From Phlebiopsis flavidoalba (lineage: Eukaryota > Basidiomycota > Agaricomycetes > Polyporales > Phanerochaetaceae): a DNA stretch of 64,000 nucleotides. The translations under genes and the position numbers were made by a program. The notes beneath the pieces were generated by a model, which saw only the letters and a list, made by a program, of their open reading frames with translations, did no database searches and was not told where the DNA came from. Of the stretch, positions 1 through 11,384 are shown one piece after another; position 1 is the stretch's first letter; each line of letters starts with the position of its first letter. The DNA is taken from positions 1 through 64,000 of the forward strand of contig JAOCPU010000055.1 in NCBI GenBank assembly GCA_035772785.1, read 5' to 3'.

Positions 1-150
1 CAAGCCTAGCCTCCGGACCAGAATAACAGGGGCGTTGGGCCCACTTTTCCGGGATGTTGTCAGTCCGGAGAAACAGCTTCCAGTCAGTCTGATACTTATC
101 CCAAACTGGATATGGTTGCCCAGATGATGATGTTCATCTCCTGGTACACA

Positions 151-2066
151 TTATTGTGGTCTTTCCAGTCGAGATACGTTGTCTTCTTCGTCACTTGAAG
201 ATCCTGCGGGATGGGAGGCTCCAGACCAGCCAATGACGCGCTTCACCAGCAGTGAACAGTACATTCTCAAGAGGATAAACAGCCCACGTACCTCGCCGTA
301 CCATACAATGTACAGGAACCTCTTCATGTAGTCTAGGAGTGCAAAATCAGGCTTGACCGGACGAGGGGCCTTGTAGGCCCCGTCCTCGTCCGTGTCCGAG
401 CTTATGTCAATGACGTCCTCCTGCATAATCCACGCTCAGCGTCGCCCACTCGAACGAGGAGTGCATCCTTACCGCGCGCGATCCCTTTGCCAAGGCGCGC
501 CGACGCGTCGAGGGTCCGGCCTCGTCGCCGCTGGACTAGCGCGGCGGACGTTTTGCAGCCTTTTCCTTGCCCTTTCCGGTATCCTTTGGGCTGTCTTCAT
601 CGAAGGGGTTCGGGCTCCACCTCGTGCAATCCGCCTACATTAAAAGACATTAACGCTGTGCAACACATGCACACAACCTGGCGACTTACAGTCTTGTAGC
701 CCATGACCTCGAGAAAGGCCTCGCGACGAAAATCATCCCCGTCGGTTGGATCGTCTCGGTCAGAACGTCCACCCTGGAACATGACGGCTGTAGCAAGCGC
801 CACGCGCTGACAACGCCGAACGTGCGCACCTGGCTAGAGCTCGTCTTCTGCGAAAGTTGTATAGCAAGCTCAAAGTCGGCCTCCTCTTTGGCGAGGTTCG
901 CGATATTCCTTTCAGTCTCTGTCTGGTGGGTGGCCTTGGATGCGACTTTGGCCTTGCGGAGGGACATGGCCTCGTCAACTGGTAAACCGACCTACGATGC
1001 TCATCAGCAGAAGATATCGTGACTCTGCGTATACTGACCTCGTCGTCCTCTTCGTCCATGGGGCGGCGATCTAATTGCTCAATCAGAGAGACCCGTTTGG
1101 CCCCAAGGACTTGCATTGCTTCCACTCGTACGATTGGTCGGAGGGCGAATCCCGACATACGCACGACCTTTGGGCTAAAGGAGCATCAGTACCTGTCTAA
1201 TTGCGTGTGTTCAAACCTACCATCGAGCCAGGCGAAGACCTCACGAAGGCGCGGCCCTGGACCATGGATCCTTGGCCGGCCTTGCGTCGGATGTCCCTTT
1301 CTAGGAGTCGTTTAGCGTCGCGCAGATACCCAGGGAGGCCTTCGTCCGTTCCAACACGGGCCTCGGCATTCTCCACCTGCTGCGGGGTGAGTTACAGATT
1401 TTAGCATCGTATTCTCGAGACTTACCTTCTGGCGCAAGACGCCGAGCAGCTTAGCCTTGGCCTTGATACCCAATTCCAAACGCGCATACGCAAACTTTCA
1501 GCTGAGCACGATCTGCTTCAACCTTTGCTAACTTGATGTCCGACATCCTCGGAGATATGGAATTAGAGAGTGCCTCCAACTGAAGACCTTGTCAGCTTGT
1601 TGTTGGTATATCATTAAATGACTACTCACCTTGCGTTTGATGTTATCAGCTTGTATAAACTTACGCTCCTGGATACCCTCTTCTTTGGCGAGTTTGGTTC
1701 GAGCTGCCTCGACGGACTCTTCGTCCTTGACGCGTGCTTTCGCCTGTTCTTCCTTCAGTACCGTTAACCACAGCTGGACTGCCTCGTCCTGGAGTCTAGG
1801 AGGCACCGCCCCCTGCTCGGGTGTCTCGAAAGCCTCGCACTTTTTTGCACTATTCAACACATCAGCAGTATACTTTTGTACAATCATATGTGACTTACCC
1901 TTGTTTTGACTTCTCCGAAGCATTTGTACTGGATGCCCCGAATAATCACCAGGCCTGGCTCCGAGCAAAGCGTGCATATGTTATCGACCGCCAACAAACG
2001 CGCATCCTCGAGCTTTTACGATTTTATGCGCGAGCTCTCTCAGGCGGGGATCGAAGGACGGAGACA
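151..2066 (-). CDS. Hypothetical protein with coiled coil and UIM-like motif
   Basis: Function unknown. The likely start is the ATG at 2066 (MSPSFDPRLRELAHKI). It leads to a short Cys-containing stretch (NICTLCSEPG) and then, after an intron near 1900-1850, a charged helical region rich in Lys, Glu and Ala at about 1850-1640 that should form a coiled coil. Further exons follow at about 1550-1440, 1390-1220, 1160-1030 and 970-830. The last of these contains EEADFELAIQLSQ, which fits a ubiquitin-interacting motif (acidic run, then LAIxLS). The C-terminal part is acidic (VIDISSDTDEDG) and basic by turns. Introns have GTAAGT-type donors. Two or three frame breaks prevent a single clean model, so the 3' end is uncertain. 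A nuclear or ubiquitin-linked role is only a guess. Confidence 0.45.
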
Positions 2067-2317
2067 TGGTCAAGTGGGAAAGGAAATAAGCGGCAGCAGC
2101 AGCAGGAGTTGGAAACGAACCCACGCATGAAGCCTGTCCTTTATAGGCCATCGGGCATTCGGCTGGACCCTCGTATCCACTAGGAGGTGTTCAAAGATTC
2201 ACCCCCGATCTCAATGCGGCCAAGTCAAATCATCGGGCATCTGCTCAAATTTATTTTATTATCGCGATCTCGCTGCGTCGCTCGCGCGCAATGTACCGTT
2301 CCTGACGTCTGAGGCGA

Positions 2318-5300
2318 CTAGACTCCGCGCGTGTTTACCAGACGTCTTTGGCTCCCAATGCTTGTAAAAACCTGGTCAAGTGTCAGCATAGGGAGGTCAT
2401 CCCAGGTCGGCAGACTTACTCCGCATCGCGCTGCAGCGTTGACTTTTTTCGCCCTACGAGGGCGACCAGTGCTGCTGCCATCGGGAGTCAACCCTTCTTC
2501 GTGAAGACCTTCAGCAGTATCCTCGTCATGTGGCTCACATCCTTCCTGAGCCTTGGACGCCCGCGCTTTGGCAGGCCTACCCCTCTGTCGCGCCCGACCT
2601 CCCTGTGACGCTCCACGCCGCTTTGAGCCCAGCACTACGCGACCCTTTCCCGCAGCCTTGTCGTCCCCCGTCCTCTCCGAACTACCAACGCGCCCCTCTA
2701 CCTCTACAGGCTCGCCTTCCCTTCCCACAGGTTTCTCTACGTGTAACGACACAGTGGGGACTATTGCTACTGTGCTAGTCGGCTCACCGCCCTCACTCCC
2801 CTCACTCACATCCACCCTCTTGTCGACGTCCATCTCACTGGGCCCGCTCGCGATGTTCATGCCCCGCCCGAACCAGTGTCTTCTCCCTGGCAGTTTGGCC
2901 GCGGGCGCGGCAAGCATCTCAGGGAGACACGCTTTTTTGTCGCAGATCCGCCCAGAGGATCAACACTATTCTCCACGACCTGTGTGTCCGTCGGAAGGGA
3001 CTTGTCGTCAGACTCTGAGGGGATGGTCTCGGAGGGAGCGGCAGGGATGTCTGGCAATGGAGTAGTCGCCCTGGAATGCCTTGTGCCTTGAGCAAGCATG
3101 TCGTTGTGAGACTCCGTGGGGATAGCCTGGGGTAGACCGGAAAGATCGTCTGTGAATGGACTATCGTTCCCGGGCCCGGAGAGGTCGTCCTCGATGTGAT
3201 TTCGCTCTCGCGCGCGGTTTTCTTGACGAAAGTTTCCCTCACGATCGTCGAATAGTCTTCAGGGCGCAGAGCTGCAGCCCTTCCCATGAGTTGCGATCCC
3301 TCCGTGATGTATGGTTTGATGTCCATGGGGGGGGGGGGCGGGGGGGTGGGGTGGGGTTGGGGGGGTGGTCCCTTGGCGTACCAGTCGCATCAAGTTCTCC
3401 CTCACGATCTTTGCGTAGTCGTGTGGTTCCGGTTCTACACATAATATGTGAATACAGCCTGTGTTCTCTTTGCTTACACGCACCAGGTAATCCAAATCGC
3501 GTCACACGCATCGCGACATGTTTGACCCGGCGTTCAACGGTTCCAAGGGCTTGACGCTGCAATTTCAGCGCAGGCTTCAGAAAGATGCAAACGTTACGCA
3601 CTGAGGATCCAGTCCAGGTCGTCCTGGTCTAAAGGACCAGAGGCGAGAGTAGGAGGGGCAGTGGTCCGCGCAGCCTCAGACTCCTCTCCAGCAATGCTGT
3701 TACGTCCATCACTATGAGCCCCGTCCTCCCTCGGAGCACCTAGACCAAGCTGAGTACCAGGTCGAGAAGTATGTAGCCTGAGCTCACCTGTGCTCAGACA
3801 TTCGCAGAGGAACACCCATTTTGTATAGGATAGCCTGGAAAAGGTCAGGCGAGAGCCCTGTCTCCCTGAGCAGACGGACGATGAAGTTTTCAGGCGCTCT
3901 GTCCAGGTTTCTCGGGTGTTTCGCCCACCGTCTCCCTTAAGCAAAAGTACAGTCGTTAGCTCGTCGTCGAGGCGAGGGGGAAACCACGTACATCACCAGG
4001 ATTGTTTCTCTAACATCCTCAGCTCCAAACAAAACAAAACTACGCCGACACCGCCAGTCTGCTTGCCCCAGGAATCGAGATACGTCCTGATTGTCCCCTT
4101 GAGGGCTCCCGCCTTCCCTACGATAAAGTGCGATACAGATAAGCCCACGAATAACGAGAAGCCAAAGAACCATAAAGCGTACTCGCGACGAACCCTTGCA
4201 TCGTCTACCTCGGTGGGATCCTTTCCATTGTCTACGCTCGGTGCTCCTCCCTCGCCATCGTTGAACAATTTAGCCTCTTCTTCGTACATTTGTCGCCTCT
4301 CTTCGGGCAAGGCGTTGAAAGCCACACTCACGAGGGCCGTCCAGGGACCTATCGGGATCTGTTTCCCATCCTTGTCGGTCCGTGAGGGTCTGGCAGGGTC
4401 ATCGGAGGCCTTGAACATGCTTAAGCCAGTCTCATCGCGACGTTTGCGAGCGGTAGGTAGAGACGGAGTGGCGAGGGTCGATTTCGGTCGAAGCTTCTGG
4501 GGCGTGTGTTCCGTACCCATGAGCGAATTCTCTGTCGATACACACACTTAGAAGGCATCTGTGCTTCGAATTTGGCGGGAAACTTAACGTCGCTCAGACC
4601 TTCGAAACCGCACATCGTAAGTCTCGGGCGTGTCGGCAGCCCTGGCGCGGAAAACTTTCGTCTCAGGATCTTGTGCACGCTGCCACATGCGTTCTTGGTG
4701 CGCCTTCACGCTTTCATCGTCGCGGACGTGGAGGTCGTAGAGCGTGTGAAGATATCTTGGTATAGAGTCTCGCCAGCGTCCTTGACAGTTCCGTCCACCC
4801 AGCGAAAGTTTAGACCATTGGCTTGTTCCTTCCAGTTCTCGAGTGTGAAATACGCCTGTATCAAAGGTGAATTGAAGACTCGTAAAAGCTCGGCTTTCTC
4901 GTCATCAGTCCACGCTGTCCGCAAGGTATCTCTGTCGCAAGTCAGCGAGATGCAAGGCGACAAGTCGTGAAATGGCTCACAGCTGTTCCTCTCCCTTTTT
5001 TTGCTGACTCGTCTTCTTTGCCTTCATCTTAGCCTGCGATGTGTTCAGTTCGACTATGATGGCGGTACTGTTGTACGGCACGCGAGAGCCGTGGTCTTCG
5101 TGGTATGTCCTCGAGCTCCGAACCTTGCTATCGCTATGTCGCCTGAATGCTCTCTGAGCGTAGTGGTCCCGTCCGAGAAGCCGAAGTACCGATGCCCCGC
5201 CCGACGGAAGGCCGGTTTCGAGGGACTCAACACGAGAACAGCTGCAAGGAACAGATAGTTAAATTGATCAAGATAATCGCAGGTACATTCGCGTAAAATA

Positions 5301-6190
5301 CAGGGGTAAAGAGGGGAAAAGCAATTTGTGCCACGACCGACATCGCACTAGAAGCTACGCGAGATTAATGTTAGATTTAGCACGCCTCGGTTCGGGGAAA
5401 TCGGCCCACCTTACGCAATCCACACCCGAGGGACCGGTAGGTACCCTGCCCGAAAATTCGAAGAACGTTTGGCAGTAGTAGAGAGCTGCATCCTGTTCGA
5501 ACTGTCTGACCTCTGACAACGGGGTCCGCTTGTCGAGCTGAATATCATCAAAGGTGGACGGGTGTGACGGCCAGTGCAGCATCACGCGACGTAACCCCTC
5601 CAGGCTCTGGATTCGATCGTCGAGCTCCTCGGCGAAGAGACCTTCACGCGCACGAGAGGAGGCACTAGAGGCGTAATAAATTGCCGTCGGCGTAAACTCT
5701 GGACAGGGTTGCGCAAGCGCCAGGGCGTCGTAGGCGGTGTCGGCTGGACTTTTTATGGGATTCTATTGGTTGTGTCGGCGTCTGGACCTTATAGCGGTTT
5801 ACTAATGGTTGAAAAATTTGTTTCGGACGCCAGGGTGAACCCGGTCCCTGTCGAGCTCGTACAACTCGATACGAAACTCCATTTCCGTCAGCTCCCAGAG
5901 AATCTCGCGCAGGGCAGTCTCGACGGCTTCTGAGCGAGGTTCTTGAATAAACGCCTCGGGTGTGAGCACGGTGTTTCCTCGCCACGTCACCGGGGCCTTC
6001 TCTGCCGCGGGCTGCGGCGTGCGCCAAGAGATCGACGTGCTCCCGAAAACCTTGCTGAAAAAGGCAAAAGCGTCGGTCCGCTGGCGTAGGCGCTTCTCTC
6101 TCTGCTTCTCGTTCTGCGTCTTGCCGTGGGAGGCGCTTCCGATAGCGGCGGTGCGGCCTGCGTCCCTATCTTCCTGTGTTTGTTCCGGAA
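2318..6190 (-). CDS. Large hypothetical agaricomycete protein, multi-exon
   Basis: No function recognised. Reading down the minus strand, an N-terminal helical part (about 6170-5820, containing EAVETALREILWELTEMEF) is followed by a segment around 5640-5400 with FEQDAALYYCQTFFEFSGR. From memory this resembles a lineage-expanded agaricomycete hypothetical family. A central exon at about 4530-3960 carries FNALPEERRQMYEEEAKLF, which has the feel of an HMG-like helix. Then come a short helical exon (about 3900-3800, GLSPDLFQAILYKMGVP), two related motifs DYAKIVREN (about 3415) and DYSTIVRET (about 3255), a Ser/Pro-rich stretch, an AT-hook-like RQRGRPAKAR (about 2580) and the C-terminus. The 48-base intron near 2370-2417 keeps frame. 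It may be two genes. Several frame breaks and a G12 run in an intron are present. Confidence 0.4.
3327..3338. repeat. G12 homopolymer
   Basis: Twelve consecutive G on the plus strand followed by further G-rich sequence to about 3368. It lies inside a likely intron of the minus-strand gene. Such runs are prone to length error. Confidence 0.9.
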
Positions 6191-6299
6191 ATCGCGCTGC
6201 AAATATATGCGCCAGAGACTGGGACTGGGTGGGTTGTAGCGGCGAATCTTACAGAGCTGATGAATGACCCTGGAGCGGATTCCAAGCCAGTGTCCAACA

Positions 6300-8372
6300 T
6301 ACGTGTAGAGCCGGGACTGGTTCTTGCTCGGATGGCCTGGCCCCAACCTACGAACTGCGCCTCAGGAAGCCAGATCCCAGCCGTTTTTCATCGCCAGGTG
6401 CTGGGGCACGATAATTGACCTCCTGTAAGGCGATTTGCCAGGCTGAGATGCGAGGGGAGATATGTATGGGTTCTGATCGTCGTGCACACGGTCTAGACCA
6501 CGCGGTGGGGCTATGTAGACGGATTGGTCAATAGTACACGCTTATCTAGCATGGTATGTGCTTACCACTATTCCCCCTTGGAGGGATTATCGGAGCCTGT
6601 GGGGTCCGATGGAACAGGAAGCAGTGGGTCGCTTCTTCGACTGAGCATTTTTCACTACACCGCTCCCCCTGTCGGAATCCCCAGGTAGAGGGACCAGTTC
6701 TACATCGAGCACCGCGTGCGACTTCTCCCAGATCACGCGTATATGATCCTTCCCGGCAAGAGAACTAACGCTGACTAGTGTAAGCATCCCCGTGGGCATT
6801 GAGGGCGCAGGTTCTAGAGCCACAGTGTGCGGAGACGAGAAAGAAGGTGTAACGGCTCTACTGTCCTGCAAAAGCCAGGTGGGTACTCCCGCAGTGTAAC
6901 AATGTGGAGGCCAGCCATTTGTCCGTTGTGAAACCACCCATGATCCCCGCGACCATCCAAACCTTGATGTAATGGAAGAGGAGACGCGGGACCACGCCCT
7001 TGGACAGCTGATGACGCTTTGTCGAAGGCCATCCATGCCCAGAGCTCGAGACAGCATCTTTGCAGATGCCCCCCCCAGACGGCCGTGCACTCTCGCATTG
7101 TGGAGGGCGCTTGAATCATATCCATCGTGACGGACACTTTGGACATGAGAGACTTCAAGGTAGTGATTCGAGGATCGGAGAGGCGGCTCTCCTGGCGCTG
7201 CGATAGATGTGGAGGAGCGACGGCGCGAGGTGCGGGAGTGGGAGCTGGGAGGGCGGGGCCGTGACACAGATCGCGCAAGTAGGCTTTGGCTGGGTTCAGA
7301 AAGAAGTATACGGCGTTGGTGAGGGAGGAAAAGGTTCTGTTTTCGACGTGACCATACACTGCTTCAGGCAAAATGTCGTCAACGGGCTTGAATTTGTCCT
7401 CGTCAGGAGTATCCCAAAGTAGCTCGGAGATGTGGCCGGCTGCCGGGCGGGTGGGGTATGAACACCAGGTGTAGTTTCTCACGCGATATCACCTGTGGTG
7501 CCAAGATAGGGTCAATTGTGCCGAAACGACCATCGGTGCGCATCGCGACCTCAGTGTAGCCCATAGTGAACGGACGGCACTGACTCCATATTGAGCGCCT
7601 TGACGATGTACTTTCCGTCCGGGGTAATTGCCTGCACTTTCCCTCGGAGCCAATTGTCTCCACTGTTGGAGAGGGAAGCGTCGGCGGTGGGAGCCACTGT
7701 AGGTGAGCGGGGCGGAGCAGGCGCAGCGTACTGTGTGGACGATGGCTGAGCGACTGGTGCATTAACGGGCAAGGGCATAACAGGCGAGCGTGACGGCGTG
7801 GAGGAAGACTCCGGGGGAGAAGGATGAGGGTGCGAGGGTGTGGACAAGGAGGTGGTGTCGGTTTTTCTTCTTGAACCGGAGGTTCGCCAGGGTGCTTCGC
7901 ATTACTTGGTCAGACGGTGAGTTCGAGCTCTCGGCGGGTGGGGGAGGATGATCATGTTTTGGTCGTTTATTTCGTGGGCCGGCCTCTGAGTTGGTCGTGT
8001 GGTCAAGACGACCGGTTCGGCTTGTGTCGCTCGGGAGAAGGTGAGCGCGAGGCGGCCCTGGTCCGGCCCAGGAGGCGGCTATCTGAGCCGGATGGCGAAC
8101 TTTGGCGTGGAGGCATGGTTGGGTGGGTTAGAGTCGGAGTGCGGGGCAACAAACCTAGCACTTTACAGTACACCAAATGTGGTGATACTGTGGAAGGGGG
8201 GGGAACCGATTGGTCTTCAAATGATCCGCGAGGGCCGCTGGGGAGAGTCTTGAAGTCTGGTGGGACGATCAGCAAGCACGACGGTCTGGTCTAGCACACC
8301 CTCGCTATCTTACCTGCTTGATCCTGGTTGTCTTCGAGTTGTCCGCGAGGTCCGTTGGGGAGAGTCCTGTGG
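6300..8372 (-). CDS. Hypothetical Pro/Ser-rich protein with duplicated exon
   Basis: Function unknown. Two related small exons lie at the 5' side: one at about 8372-8314 encoding PDHRTLPNGPRGQLEDNQDQ and one at about 8260-8205 encoding PDFKTLPSGPRGSFEDQS. An alternative start is the ATG at 8116 (MPPRQSSPSGSDSRLLGR), giving a basic Ser/Arg-rich N-terminus. A Pro-rich region (about 7850-7680) precedes NWLRGKVQAITPDGKYIVK (about 7650-7600), which looks like a small beta-rich domain, and then a helical exon with FSSLTNAVYFFLNPAKAYLRDL (about 7345-7270). Introns have GTAAG donors. Frame breaks occur after about 7000, so the downstream end is approximate and the model may join the next minus-strand gene. 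Confidence 0.35.
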
Positions 8373-8443
8373 TCTGGGGCGCAAGTCAGCAAATACAATA
8401 GAGTGATCTAGCACCCTTGCCATGTTACCAGTTTGATGCTTGT
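8210..8443. repeat. Diverged tandem duplication, period about 118 bp
   Basis: The stretch starting at 8210 (TTGGTCTTCAA...) is repeated from 8328 (TTGTCTTCGAG...) with about three quarters of positions matching, including the CTCTCCCC/GGGGAGAG core and the CTAGCAC segment. On the minus strand each copy contains an acceptor AG, an exon and a GTAA/GTAAG donor, so the unit is an exon with part of its flanking introns. Confidence 0.7.
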
Positions 8444-9540
8444 GAATGGGCTGTAAAGGTGTTAGAAAGTTTGTGTTAGTTTAGGAGAGTATCACCTTTG
8501 CAAGTGGGTCGAGAGACCACGCTTTTGCCGGGACGAATGGTAAGAATTTCTGCTCATCGATAAGCCTCCAAGTTGGTCATATAACATCGAAAACACAAAG
8601 ATATAACTTACGTGGATAGTGACTATTGCGTACGGTGTGCTGCTGAGCAAAGGAGACGCAGTTTCCAGAGCTGCCTCGGACGATGAAGCGAGGAGGCGAC
8701 AAGGATATTGCGGGCGCTAAGCGCCAAGCTCATCAATACCTACGCGGAAACAAAACTGACGCGATCAAGGGGTAAGGGCGTCTATGGCACAGGAGTCCAG
8801 TGACTTCATCCATTGGTTTGTTGACAACCACCACATCCCCAGAGGCAGAATACCCTGCTTACAGGCAAAGGGTAAGTATTCTTCCGTCCTCTACGCGTCA
8901 CACCGGTGCTAATACATCCAGTCTTCGCGTACGTCGTTTTGCAGTAACCCCCACACCCTTGGTCTCATAAGACGAAGGGGAGCTCGTAGTTACATCAGAC
9001 TCAGAGCTCACGTGGAGGTTTTTTGGCCTCAGCAAGACCAGCGGTGGTACAGGCTGTCGCGTGGACTAGCATTCAAGAAGGTTTAGTCCTTGCTTTTAGC
9101 TCGTGTGTACCATGCCAGGCCAGTGAGGCGTACACGCGGAGGACGCGATGTCGATGAGGGGGTCGCACACACTCATCTGTCGAGGTCTCACGCCGAAGCC
9201 GTGCTGCATCACTCAGCGTGAATGGCTTGCGAGAAGTCGATGTCGATGGGACCGCACATGCTTATCTGTTGACTAATCCGAGCCTGAATGCTTCTACGGG
9301 ACCGACAACCTTGTCTTCCTTACCAGGAGTGCATGCCACTGGCGTTTCATCATTTTTTGCGTCAAGTTTTACCGCATGCTAACGACACTTTTCCGCAGAT
9401 TTCACGTACTGGCTGTTGCATAGATAATGAGGGTAGGTTAGGTTCTCTCCGGGAAGGCCGTCTTACTAACATACTCAACAGACCCGCTCCGGAAGGATTC
9501 TTTCCCCATCGGCTCTTTTGTCTACGGCTCTGGTTCACGA
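8444..9540. other. Intergenic stretch with imperfect direct repeat
   Basis: No coding region I can support. An imperfect direct repeat of about 35 bases is visible at about 9146-9182 and 9237-9273; both copies contain GATGTCGATG, then GCACA and CTTATCTGT/CTCATCTGT. The right part probably holds the promoter and first exon or exons of the downstream dioxygenase gene: a polypyrimidine and acceptor-like CACGACAG ends near 9543. Confidence 0.4.
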
Positions 9541-9543
9541 CAG

Positions 9544-11168
9544 ACTCAAGCGATTTGAAGTGTTGAAGACCCGACTGCGACTTCTGTGGCTTGCTGGGCG
9601 ACGCGCTGGAGAGGGAAGCGAAACGGGTTCAGGATGAGAATAACGAGGATGACACAGACAAGTGGGCGATGGAAGCCAGGGACCCTGGATTCGATGAATA
9701 CTCCCACATCTTCGATGGCCCCCTGTCGCCTGCCCCTTCCTCCGGACGCAGTACGCCAACATCCGCCAGTGAAAATGGAGATATGGTCAGAGACGGGTTA
9801 GTGACGCAGGGTGCTTCCGGCGAATGCAACGTCGACGACCCGAATACCACAAAGAAAAGCAAGAAGCGCAAACGGAATGACAAGGCCAAAGCGCGGGCGA
9901 AGGCCTACGCAAAGAAGAGAAAGGCGGCTAAGCGTCTGGAGGAGAAGGGCGAGGCTAAGGACGCTCGCGGTTACAACCCGCGGGGGCATGCGTTGCGCAA
10001 GCTGAACGAGTTCAAGACGATTGAAAACCGACTTTGACGTGAGCGATCTCTGCGCTGCCAAGGGGGGGTACATCGGAACGCGGCTCGAATTGGGTGGCCC
10101 GCCAGAACAGCTAGATGCCTGGCTGAAGCGGGGGCTGAAGCTCATCAAGTGGGATGGCAGGTGAGTGCATGGATCGATGGTGATTTTCTGAAGCTAAGCA
10201 GGCGTGCAACAGCTCTAACGCATGTGTTGGCGGATCGCAATGAGTTTGTTTTTTGGTGCTATGATAGAGATCCCCAACGACCCCACCTGGATGCCGTGCG
10301 TCATTGCCTGTGCCGAGGCTATTCGCCAGGCCAAACAAAGTCTGCGTCTCGGCAAACGCAAAGACAGACGAGGAACTTTCAAAACGATCGCCTACGGGGT
10401 TTCCTATGGAGGAGGGCAGAGGGTTAGTATATTTCTGTTCGTATGCGCGGTCCTTTGGCTTATGACGGATTCAGTGTCCAGGAAATCTATGCCACTCGCA
10501 ACACAACAGGGAAGTGATGGACAAGCTCCGAAAGGACAAGAACATGATACGAATGGCGTCGTATGCAAGAAGTGAGTGCAGGGAACTCGCATCTTGCTGT
10601 AGACTTATGCTTGCACAGGTGTATTTGCCACCTACTTTCCTGCCTTATATAGTGAATATGCTGAGGTACTCGGCGAGCTGTACGACGAAGACACACATCT
10701 GCGTGAGGTTTTCGAGGGTAGCCCATGGGCGTCGCTATCGGTGAACTTTCCTCCCGACTCCTTCACGAGGATCCACACCGACTCCGGCAACAAGGCTAAC
10801 GGGATGTGTCCGATTTTTCTCAATGGGGGATTTCGACTACCAGCGCGGCGGGCACCTGGTACTTCCCGACCTCGGGCTTGTCATCGAATTTCCACCGGGG
10901 GGCCCTCATCTTCATTCCTTCAGCAACGCTCCGCCACGGCAATGTGCCAGTCGACAAGACGGAAAGCCGCATATCATGGACACAATACGCTGCGGGAGGT
11001 CTGTTTCGTTGGATGGAGTATGGACGTTGTTCTTGGGACACTTTGCAGCGCAAAGACAAGGTGAAGGCCGAAGAAATACGCTCCCGTCGCGACTCCCGAT
11101 GGAAGGAAGTCATCAAGCAATTCCCAACCATAGATAGCTTACGTAGTCGGGCGCCGCGCGCAGATTGA
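9544..11168 (+). CDS. Fungal TET/JBP-family 2OG-Fe(II) dioxygenase
   Basis: Predicted to oxidise methylated DNA bases in the nucleus. The N-terminal part (9591-10037) is acidic, then strongly basic (KKSKKRKRN, KARAKAYAKKRKAAKR), a likely nuclear/DNA-binding tail. A pre-catalytic module ends in LKLIKWDGR at 10164. After an intron come FGAMIEIPNDPTWMPCV and YGVSYGGGQR, hallmarks of the basidiomycete family. The catalytic core has FATYFPALYSEY (about 10621), the iron-binding HxD as IHTDSGN (about 10770), GGHLVLPDLGLVIEFPPG (about 10850), the distal His in LRHGNVPV (about 10930) and the 2OG-side Arg region SRISWTQYAAGGLFRW. All core residues are present. Introns lie at about 10160-10200, 10420-10480 and 10570-10620. 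Frame breaks near 10030, at G5 (10825-10829) and at G6 (10897-10902) look like homopolymer errors. The 5' end is uncertain. Confidence 0.85.
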
Positions 11169-11384
11169 ATGTATCGCCTGTGGTCCCAATGCTATCGAGT
11201 TCCATATCTGCTGATAATATAGTCGAGTCAGATTTCCTCTAAGTCATAAGCGCGGGTGAGCCAAAGCGGAAATATGACCATCAAATTCTTAGCGCACGGC
11301 CGCACACACGAAGGTATGTCGCTGTATGTCTGGAAATTGTTCAATTGTTTTGACCTTTGACTCATAGGATAACGACTATCCTTC

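Noticed and set aside
9146..9273. Imperfect 35-bp direct repeat as a transposon target or attachment site
   Set aside because: Too diverged and not placed at an element boundary.
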